In this document: piece after piece, positions 52,402 through 58,814 of the stretch
Layout of the letters: the number at the start of each line of letters is the position of its first letter
Numbering within the stretch: the first letter of the stretch is position 1
NCBI GenBank assembly: GCA_945878115.1
Contig: CAMDVD010000001.1
Span: 62,001-126,000 of the forward strand
Source of the DNA: Chitinophaga pinensis
Lineage (GTDB): Bacteria; Bacteroidota; Bacteroidia; Chitinophagales; Chitinophagaceae
DNA: 64,000 bases
Direction: 5' to 3'
Made by a program: the position numbers and the translations under genes
The notes under the pieces: model-generated
The model's input: only the letters and a program-made list of their open reading frames with translations
Told to the model about the DNA's origin: nothing
The model's database searches: none

Positions 52402-54075
52402 ATGTTCCCATCTGATTTAGAAATTGCGCAAAATGCAAGCATACAACACATCAAAATAATTGCAAAAAAAATTGGTATCACAGAAGATGATTTGCAATAT
52501 TATGGCAAGTATAAATCTAAACTTCCACTTGATTTAATTGACGAGGAAAAAATTAAAAAAGCCAAATTAATTTTAGTATCTGCTATCAATCCAACACCAG
52601 CAGGAGAAGGTAAAACTACGGTGTCTATTGGTCTCAATGAAGGTTTGAATAAAATAGGGAAGAAAGCAATTGTTGTTTTGCGTGAGCCATCTCTTGGTCC
52701 AGTATTCGGTATCAAAGGTGGTGCAGCCGGTGGCGGATACTCGCAAGTGATTCCAATGGAGGATATCAATCTTCATTTTACTGGCGACTTTTCTGCGATT
52801 GAAAAATCAAACAATTTATTGGCTGCATTGATTGATAATAATCTACAAAACAAACAACATAATTTAAATATAGATCCACGTACCATTAAATGGAAACGGG
52901 TGATGGACATGAATGATAGAGCATTGCGTCATATTATTATTGGGATTGGTGGTACGGCAAATGGTATTCCTCGTGAAGACGGATTCAATATTACACCAGC
53001 TTCTGAAGTAATGGCGATACTTTGTATGTGTAAAGACATAGACGATTTAAAAACAAGATTAGGAAATATATTCATAGGTTTTACTTATGATAAAAAACCA
53101 ATTTTTGCGCGCGATTTAAAAGCAGAAGGTGCAATGGCATTATTATTAAAGGATGCGATTAAACCAAATTTAGTACAAACGCTAGAAGGCAATCCTGCTA
53201 TATTGCATGGTGGTCCTTTTGCGAATATTGCCCAAGGAACCAATACTATACTTGCTACTAAGATGGGATTGTCATTGGGTGATTATGTAGTTACGGAGGC
53301 TGGTTTTGGTGCCGACCTTGGAGCTGAAAAATTCATGAATATAAAATGTGGCTATGCTGGTCTAGCGCCACACGCCATTGTATTAGTAGCAACTATTCGT
53401 GCGCTTCGCCATCATGGCGGTGCAAAAAAAGAGGAGTATAATACACCAAGTATGGATAGGGTTATCAAGGGTTTCCAGAACTTAGAAAAGCATATGGAGA
53501 ATTGCAAAAAGTTTGGCATTACACCCGTTGTAGCCATTAATCATTTTCCAACCGATAGCGCAGAAGAAATAGAATATGTTCAAACCCAATGCGTGAAACT
53601 TGGCGTTAAGGCCGTTGTGAGTTATGGCTTCGCACAAGGCGGAGAAGGTACTAAAGAATTGGCACAAGCAGTAGTGGATGTAATAGAAAGTGGTGCTAAT
53701 CATTTCAAACCATTATATGATTGGTCATTATCTGTAGAAGATAAAATCAATAAAATTGCAACAGAGATTTATGGTGCAGATGGTGTTGAATATTCTTCCC
53801 TCGCACGAACGCAATTAAAAATGATTAAGGAATTAGGTTATGATAAACTGCCTGTTTGTATGGCAAAAACACAAAAATCACTCTCTGATAAAGAAACCGT
53901 AATTGGTAGACCGAAAGGCTTTATTATCAATGTGCGAGAATTTGAATTTGCTGCTGGTGCTGGCTTCATTATCCCAATACTCGGCGACATGATGCGCATG
54001 CCTGGATTGCCTGCTGTGCCTGCATCCGAGCATATGGATATTGACAATAGTGGGAAGATAAGTGGACTCAGTTAG
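52402..54075 (+). CDS. fhs: Formate-tetrahydrofolate ligase
   Basis: 557 residues, the usual size. P-loop T-P-A-G-E-G-K-T-T is near residue 64. Other family blocks include L-R-E-P-S-L-G-P-V-F-G-I-K-G-G-A-A-G-G-G, then H-F-T-G-D, N-M-D-of-the-type D-M-N-D-R-A-L-R and E-A-G-F-G-A-D-L-G-A-E-K-F. The C-terminus ends L-G-D-M-M-R-M-P-G-L-P. It makes 10-formyltetrahydrofolate from formate, ATP and tetrahydrofolate, feeding purine synthesis and one-carbon metabolism. It has its own -7 element (52365). The last codons and stop lie at the beginning of a TAGTTAGTAG tract. Confidence 0.96.
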   Translation: MFPSDLEIAQNASIQHIKIIAKKIGITEDDLQYYGKYKSKLPLDLIDEEKIKKAKLILVSAINPTPAGEGKTTVSIGLNEGLNKIGKKAIVVLREPSLGPVFGIKGGAAGGGYSQVIPMEDINLHFTGDFSAIEKSNNLLAALIDNNLQNKQHNLNIDPRTIKWKRVMDMNDRALRHIIIGIGGTANGIPREDGFNITPASEVMAILCMCKDIDDLKTRLGNIFIGFTYDKKPIFARDLKAEGAMALLLKDAIKPNLVQTLEGNPAILHGGPFANIAQGTNTILATKMGLSLGDYVVTEAGFGADLGAEKFMNIKCGYAGLAPHAIVLVATIRALRHHGGAKKEEYNTPSMDRVIKGFQNLEKHMENCKKFGITPVVAINHFPTDSAEEIEYVQTQCVKLGVKAVVSYGFAQGGEGTKELAQAVVDVIESGANHFKPLYDWSLSVEDKINKIATEIYGADGVEYSSLARTQLKMIKELGYDKLPVCMAKTQKSLSDKETVIGRPKGFIINVREFEFAAGAGFIIPILGDMMRMPGLPAVPASEHMDIDNSGKISGLS

Positions 54076-54100
54076 TAGTTAGTAGTTAGTAGTGAGTTTA
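54068..54100 (+). repeat. Short GTTAGTAGTTAG tract downstream of fhs
   Basis: The fhs stop codon is the first TAG of CAGTTAGTAGTTAGTAGTTA, followed by GTAGTGAG. It is in the sense orientation of fhs and offers stop codons in more than one frame. Confidence 0.7.
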
Positions 54101-54165
54101 TTTTGCAAGCAAGATAAATTGGTAAACGAGAAATGTAAACATCATAAAATTAAAATGATATTATA

Positions 54166-54570
54166 ATGAAGCAGGTTTTACTTTTTTTTCAAATTATGAG
54201 TAGCCGAAAATTACTCCCTGGTCTAATTGTCATTGTATTAATGATGTTTTTTTTGGTTAGGTGTATGTTTTCCTCAAATGATGCATCTTCTTCTTCTTCT
54301 AAATCCCCAATTGATTGTGCCTATACAATGTCGCATGATTGCGTAAAAGCAAAATTAAATTTCCCCACGGAAGTCGACTTCCCTTTTGGGCCAGGAACGC
54401 TAAAGGAATTATCGAAAGATAAATTCCAAATTTATGGTAGCGTTACTTCTAAAAATGGATTTGGAGTAAAAATTACTAATTCCTACATGTGCGAATTGAC
54501 CTATAACGGGTCAGGCGAATTATTTGATCCAGCTAATTGGTCATGCGGAGATGTAGCATTTTTAAAATAA
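54166..54570 (+). CDS. Small membrane-anchored hypothetical protein
   Basis: 134 residues from the ATG at 54166, or 124 from the ATG at 54196 (M-S-S-R-K-L-L-P-G-L-I). A hydrophobic segment L-I-V-I-V-L-M-M-F-F-L-V ends R-C-M-F, followed by a Ser run (residues about 44-53) and a short domain of ~80 residues with several Cys (D-C-A-Y-T-M-S-H-D-C-V-K and S-Y-M-C-E-L-T-Y-N-G-S-G). The Cys pattern suggests an extracytoplasmic disulfide-bonded domain. No family recognised. It lies 7 nt before the next gene, so the two are an operon. Confidence 0.65.
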   Translation: MKQVLLFFQIMSSRKLLPGLIVIVLMMFFLVRCMFSSNDASSSSSKSPIDCAYTMSHDCVKAKLNFPTEVDFPFGPGTLKELSKDKFQIYGSVTSKNGFGVKITNSYMCELTYNGSGELFDPANWSCGDVAFLK

Positions 54571-54577
54571 TTATATT

Positions 54578-55123
54578 ATGAAACAAACATCCTTCTTAAT
54601 ACTTGTTTACGTTTCTACAATTGCGTTGATATCAGGGAAGCAAGTTTGCTATCAACGCTTAGGAATAGAAGCTCCGAAAGAGCAATGTATAGTAGCAAGG
54701 GAAATAGGAGTTTTCTCATTGTCCCCTGATATTAATGCGTACGAGATGAATAGGAAAGGGGGCTTAATATATTACAACGATAGTATAATTGTACTTGAAG
54801 TTAAAGACACAACTACAAAATCGTATATGTTTAGAATTGATAGTAGACAATATCATCATGACGATAAGGAAACGGTTTTTAAATGTAGCAGTTTATCTGC
54901 AACTGCTTCTCCAAATGACTATATTACTATGAGTATCGGGTATGTTGTAGAAACAGATTGCAATGTGCCCGATTCGATACTTAATAAAATGCCTTCCAGT
55001 CCAAAAGTAGAATTAAGATTCGGAGGTAAAGGTGTTAAGTTTTCATTTTATAGTACAAAGGTGGATTCCCCTAAAATCTCCTCATTGAGAAAGAAATATT
55101 TCAAATATATAATTAGCAAATAG
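54578..55123 (+). CDS. Hypothetical secreted protein
   Basis: 181 residues. The N-terminus M-K-Q-T-S-F-L-I-L-V-Y-V-S-T-I-A-L-I-S-G resembles a signal peptide. The rest is beta-rich (G-G-L-I-Y-Y-N-D-S-I-I-V-L-E-V-K-D-T and S-Y-M-F-R-I-D-S-R-Q-Y) with two or three Cys and a conserved-looking V-E-L-R-F-G-G-K-G-V-K-F-S-F-Y. I do not recognise the family. It is translated from the same operon as the gene at 54166. A GTAGTTAG/GGAATTC tract follows at 55150-55205. Confidence 0.65.
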   Translation: MKQTSFLILVYVSTIALISGKQVCYQRLGIEAPKEQCIVAREIGVFSLSPDINAYEMNRKGGLIYYNDSIIVLEVKDTTTKSYMFRIDSRQYHHDDKETVFKCSSLSATASPNDYITMSIGYVVETDCNVPDSILNKMPSSPKVELRFGGKGVKFSFYSTKVDSPKISSLRKKYFKYIISK

Positions 55124-55149
55124 TAAATTTAATTAGCAAAATGTGCATT

Positions 55150-55210
55150 ATGGATAAAAGTAGTTAGTAAAAAGTAGACCATATATGGAATTCGGAATTT
55201 TATATTTCGT
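55150..55210 (+). repeat. GTAGTTAG / GGAATT tract downstream of the 54578 gene
   Basis: TAAAAGTAGTTAGTAAAAAG and TAGACC are followed by ATGGAATTCGGAATTTTATA. The two blocks occur in the usual order, in the sense orientation of the preceding gene. Confidence 0.6.
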
Positions 55211-55288
55211 TCTCCGTAGATGTGCCATGTTTTCTTCGCAGCTTCTCCGCCTCGAGACTGCGTTCCATCTATTCTACTTGCCCACTAT

Positions 55289-56245
55289 CTAATACTTGTA
55301 CACAATTTCAAATCCAAGTTTCTTGGCTTCATCATAAATAGATTTGGCTTCCTTTTTTTTGCCTAAACGAAAATAATAAACTGCCATTTGTTGAAACCAA
55401 TAGGAGTCATTTATTTCTTGTGGTTTTACTTCATTCATGATTTCCAAAACTTGAATTACATTTTTCTTTTCGCAATAATAATTGGCAAGTGCATTCCAAT
55501 AAATATCTTCTCTTGGATTGAGTTGATAAGCCTTTCGTAAATAATATTCCTTTTTATTTTGATCACAATGAAATGAACTTTCCCAATTGTAATAGGCGTT
55601 ATTCGAATCTAATGCAACTCTTTTCATGGAGATATATTTCATTCTTTGTTTAGACTTATCTGTTTGACGAGTTTCGTTCAATCCATACATGTTATAGAGC
55701 TTAGACCAATTCTCACTCAATGTGCTATCGCTCTTTACTATCTTTTCAAACTTCATGATGCCTAATCTCGATTGTTTGTTCGCTTCATAATAATTATTCT
55801 TCAAATAGAAATAGATCCAATGTAATTTTATATAGCATGGATAGCAATTGGAATCGGTCATTAAGGCTTGATTAAAATAGCGAATAGATGATTGGGTATT
55901 CTTTGCATATAGATCTAAAATACCTAGGGTTATTAACCCATTTAGTTTTTGATTTGGTTTGTCAGAATGTACTAATTCAATACTCTCCTTTCTAAAATTC
56001 AATTGCATGGTATCATAATAAACATTGGAATTGGCATAGACTTCCGTTAAATAGGCATTGAGTTTTTCTAGCTCATTATTATCACTTACTTGACTAAACG
56101 ATGCTACACTTGACAATATAAAAAGTAAGAAAATAGGATTAATCTCATTGTGTTTTGTTTTTAAAATTTGGGATACAATTGATGCTGCTCGCAAGGTCTG
56201 GATTGTGTGTCTATTCTTTTCATTTGTTGCACAAATTCGCAACAT
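55289..56245 (-). CDS. Secreted TPR protein with an altered 5' end
   Basis: 318 codons from the ATG at 56245, but the first ~14 residues are read from a repeat fragment (56190-56242). A signal-like segment (I-N-P-I-F-L-L-F-I-L-S-S-V-A-S-F-S, cut before Q) starts only near residue 35 and has no Met before it. The mature part has tetratricopeptide-type helix pairs (L-I-T-L-G-I-L-D-L-Y-A-K-N-T-Q-S-S-I-R-Y-F-N-Q-A-L, Y-W-N-A-L-A-N-Y-Y-C-E-K and Y-F-R-L-G-K-K-K-E-A-K-S-I-Y). It may bind proteins in the periplasm. Either the native start has been lost to an insertion or a non-ATG start is used. Confidence 0.65.
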   Translation of the reverse strand: MLRICATNEKNRHTIQTLRAASIVSQILKTKHNEINPIFLLFILSSVASFSQVSDNNELEKLNAYLTEVYANSNVYYDTMQLNFRKESIELVHSDKPNQKLNGLITLGILDLYAKNTQSSIRYFNQALMTDSNCYPCYIKLHWIYFYLKNNYYEANKQSRLGIMKFEKIVKSDSTLSENWSKLYNMYGLNETRQTDKSKQRMKYISMKRVALDSNNAYYNWESSFHCDQNKKEYYLRKAYQLNPREDIYWNALANYYCEKKNVIQVLEIMNEVKPQEINDSYWFQQMAVYYFRLGKKKEAKSIYDEAKKLGFEIVYKY

Positions 56246-56377
56246 GTAAATTTATAACTTTTAATTTGTAACCTATACGAACATAAAATAGATTTCTGAT
56301 TAAGGGCAAAATAGATCAGTAAAATGTTTTGTAAATTTCACGATGATGAATGTTGTGCGAAGTCAATTACTTATACT

Positions 56378-57337
56378 CTATTGGTCCTTCATTATTTTCC
56401 CTTTCTGCAGTATGACTTTCTTATTTCTTACTTCATAAAAATACAATCCGTGCGTAAGTCCTTCGGTATTTATTGTTGTTGCATGAGTAAAAGTTTTCTG
56501 TACAATTTTTCTGGAAGTATGGTCGTACAGAATAATTTCTGCTTGTTCTTGACTTTCTAATTTTACATGAAGAGTAGTACAAACAGGGTTTGGAAAAACG
56601 CTTGCTTCTTCTAGGTGATTTTCTTTCACTCCATCTATGGCGCAATCCAAAACACTAACATTGTCGATATAATAATAACACATATTACTACTACTCAATT
56701 TGTTATTTAAAATCATCGTATCGGTATTTATATTCCTTTTAAAATTGCCGATGGTAATAAATTTCTCTCCCCCTATTGCCACATAATTTGCCGACACAAG
56801 CATCCAATTTAAAGTGTCATTTAAATATTGTCCAGCTGCTGAAGTTATTTGTGGCGTATAGGTAAAGTTTTCATAACCGATCATGGATATCGCGGAATCA
56901 GAAAGCAAACATCCAATTTCTGTTATGGCTACATTGTTGTAAGGGAAACCATCGAGATTCGCCAAATTCACATAAAAGGAAACACAGTAATTTTTTTGGG
57001 CAATTAATGTGTCATTTAATTCCACTTGTAAATACTCTCTGTAGGAGGTAGTGGAGGGTATATCTACATAACAATAGATTCCTGCATAGCCATCACCAGA
57101 CAACGCAGTTTGATATCCAGCATTATTGGTCGGTATATCCACTATTGGGCTCAATGCACATTGATTAAAATAATCAGGGCTTGCACCAGTCGGATTCTGC
57201 CAAGGCGATGCGTTATACAATTGGTTATAGCCTCCAGGACAAGAAATATAAGTTTCAAAATCACCATTGGGAACCAGATTTTGGCCTTTGCCAATTTCGC
57301 AAATTAGAAGTAGAAATAGGGTCAACAATTTTTTCAT
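56378..57337 (-). CDS. T9SS-sorted secreted protein
   Basis: 319 residues. Signal peptide M-K-K-L-L-T-L-F-L-L-L-I-C-E-I-G-K-G, cut before Q. The mature opening N-L-V-P-N-G-D-F-E-T-Y-I-S-C-P belongs to a large Bacteroidota family of secreted proteins. Next come S-P-W-Q-N-P-T-G-A-S-P-D-Y-F-N-Q-C-A and a jelly-roll-like domain (V-S-F-Y-V-N-L-A-N-L-D and Y-Y-I-D-N-V-S-V). The last ~75 residues (A-S-V-F-P-N-P-V-C and G-L-Y-F-Y-E-V-R-N-K-K) are a type A sorting domain. It should be exported and attached to the cell surface. Ligand unknown. A TATCTTTG -7-like word lies at about 57441 on the minus strand. Confidence 0.85.
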   Translation of the reverse strand: MKKLLTLFLLLICEIGKGQNLVPNGDFETYISCPGGYNQLYNASPWQNPTGASPDYFNQCALSPIVDIPTNNAGYQTALSGDGYAGIYCYVDIPSTTSYREYLQVELNDTLIAQKNYCVSFYVNLANLDGFPYNNVAITEIGCLLSDSAISMIGYENFTYTPQITSAAGQYLNDTLNWMLVSANYVAIGGEKFITIGNFKRNINTDTMILNNKLSSSNMCYYYIDNVSVLDCAIDGVKENHLEEASVFPNPVCTTLHVKLESQEQAEIILYDHTSRKIVQKTFTHATTINTEGLTHGLYFYEVRNKKVILQKGKIMKDQ

Positions 57338-57480
57338 AGGATGTTGTATTGTTGTTGCATGTATGTGGTTATATAGCTTTCTACAAATTGGATAAGAATA
57401 GCACTATCGTGGCTTTGTAGCATTCAAAGATATATTGCAGTCATGAAGAACAATAAATTTGCACATGAAAATCAAATCAT

Positions 57481-57712
57481 AGAATTGTCATTTTTTTGGA
57501 TCCTTGTTGAGTCGCCGCTTCAGGATTCTAGGTTCCATTTGTTGCACAAATACTCGTCTGTTTCATTCGAATTTTCTATTCGGATTTTGAAATGAATATT
57601 ATTTTAGTTTCCTCTTTGAAATATGCTTTTTGAAATATAACACGCAGTTCCTCACAAGTATTCTACTCAATTACTGAATTAGAGTAAAGGAAACTCAATT
57701 GGGAAGTAGAAA
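57481..57712 (+). repeat. Hairpin-ended repeat, copy 1 (right of the TA toxin's 3' end)
   Basis: It starts AGAATTGTCATTTTTTTGGA, then TCCTTGTTGAGTCGCCGCTT, CATTTGTTGCACAAATACTC, GTCTGTTTCATTCG and TTTTAGTTTCCTCTTTGAA. It ends in a hairpin region (TTCTACTCAATTACTGAATT, AGAGTAAAGGAAACTC). It aligns over its whole length with copy 3 (58521-58761) and over the right half with copy 2. The remainder of 57338-57740 holds nothing else. Confidence 0.8.
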
Positions 57713-57740
57713 AAATATTTCATTTTTGAATTTTGATATT

Positions 57741-58043
57741 CTAAAATTTAAGTTTCAATTTCTTTGGATTTTGTCGAGTATCAAAAATCCGTAATAGAAG
57801 AATATTTTCTTCTTGCTCCTTATAATAAACTGTATTGTGTTTGGTTACTACACATTTTCTATACTTTCTAGTTTTATAAACGAGCGGAAATTGTTTGGGA
57901 TTATTAGCAATGATTTCAAGATGTTCGTACAGAATATCTAAAAAATTATTTGCAACTCTAGGATTCCAATTTGATAACAAATATTCAATAACATGATAGA
58001 GGTCGTCATCTGCCAACGGAGACCAAATTATATCTTTATGCAT
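57741..58043 (-). CDS. RelE/ParE-family toxin
   Basis: 100 residues. It begins D-I-I-W-S-P-L-A-D-D-D-L-Y-H-V-I-E-Y-L and continues with F-L-D-I-L-Y-E-H-L-E-I-I-A-N-N-P-K-Q-F-P, then R-K-C-V-V-T-K-H-N-T-V-Y-Y and I-L-L-L-R-I-F-D-T-R-Q-N-P. This is the ParE/RelE fold, with the terminal strand pattern R-x-F-D-T-R-Q-x-P common to Bacteroidota members. It overlaps the antitoxin gene by 8 nt. It would inhibit gyrase or translation. The pair is enclosed by copies 1 and 2 of a hairpin-ended repeat. Confidence 0.87.
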   Translation of the reverse strand: MHKDIIWSPLADDDLYHVIEYLLSNWNPRVANNFLDILYEHLEIIANNPKQFPLVYKTRKYRKCVVTKHNTVYYKEQEENILLLRIFDTRQNPKKLKLKF

Positions 58044-58284
58044 TCATTAATTTCTTTTTGTACTTATCAACTATTTCGGAATGAGCGATTCCTTTACCTT
58101 GTTTGATTTGTTCCTCTGCATCTATAATTCCTTGTCTCTGTTCTTCTGTTAAAATATCCCATTCCTCAATAGCCTTTTGTCCATTTACAAAATTTAATAC
58201 TAAACCATAAAAGTCTTTTATTTTGGCGTTATCTAAGGAATCAAGCTTTCTAAATATTTCTAATTTCATTTCTGCAGAATTCAT
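58036..58284 (-). CDS. Antitoxin of a RelE/ParE pair
   Basis: 82 residues, acidic and helical: M-K-L-E-I-F-R-K-L-D-S-L-D-N-A-K-I-K-D-F-Y, then I-L-T-E-E-Q-R-Q-G-I-I-D-A-E-E-Q-I-K-Q-G-K-G-I-A-H-S-E-I-V. The second half is the tail typical of antitoxins encoded before RelE/ParE toxins in Bacteroidota and resembles that of the 26552-26788 antitoxin. It precedes and overlaps the toxin gene. It neutralises the toxin by direct binding and probably represses the pair. Confidence 0.83.
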   Translation of the reverse strand: MNSAEMKLEIFRKLDSLDNAKIKDFYGLVLNFVNGQKAIEEWDILTEEQRQGIIDAEEQIKQGKGIAHSEIVDKYKKKLMNA

Positions 58285-58334
58285 TTCAGTAATTTTAATC
58301 GAAGTTAATATAATTATTATTTATTGTGAACATT

Positions 58335-58520
58335 TCCGATTGTTGCACAATTATTGTTCCTATAATTTATATTTTATAAATTGGATTTTGATACCATTGT
58401 TATTTTAGTTTACTCATGGAATTAAATATGCTCTATACTTTTTTAACATGCATAGTTCCTCAGAAGTATTCTACTCAATTACTGAACTAGAATAGAGGAA
58501 ACCCTGCGGGGAAGGAAATC
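58335..58520 (+). repeat. Hairpin-ended repeat, copy 2 (partial, left of the antitoxin 5' end)
   Basis: It keeps the right half of the element: GATTGTTGCACAAT, TTATTTTAGTTTACTCATGG, ATAGTTCCTCAGAAGTATTC, TACTCAATTACTGAACTAGA, ATAGAGGAAACC and GGGGAAGGAAATCTT. It abuts copy 3 head to tail at about 58520. Confidence 0.75.
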
Positions 58521-58761
58521 TTAGAATTGTCATTTTTTTATAGCTCCTTGTTGAGTTGCTACTTCGGGAATCTATTTTTCATTTGGTGCACAAATACTCG
58601 TCTGTTTCATTCGTATTTTTCTATTCGTATTTTGAAATGAATATAGTTTTAGTTTCCTCTTTGAATGAAATAGGCTTCGTACTTTTTAAAATGCAGAGTA
58701 TCCTCTATTCTACTCAGAAAGTGAATTAGAATAGAGTATACTCTGCGAGGAAGGAAAGACT
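58521..58761 (+). repeat. Hairpin-ended repeat, copy 3
   Basis: It aligns with copy 1 from AGAATTGTCATTTTTTTA onward. It ends in a strong hairpin: left arm 58693-58712 (GCAGAGTATCCTCTATTCTA) and right arm 58727-58746 (TAGAATAGAGTATACTCTGC), complementary at 19 of 20 positions around a 14-nt loop. The element ends GAGGAAGGAAAGACTTAC. It lies downstream of cphA, 50-290 nt beyond its stop codon. No protein is encoded. Confidence 0.8.
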
Positions 58762-58814
58762 TACACTTTTATTGATTTGTATACTCTTCAGTTTGCAATT
58801 ATTGTATTGCTTAC

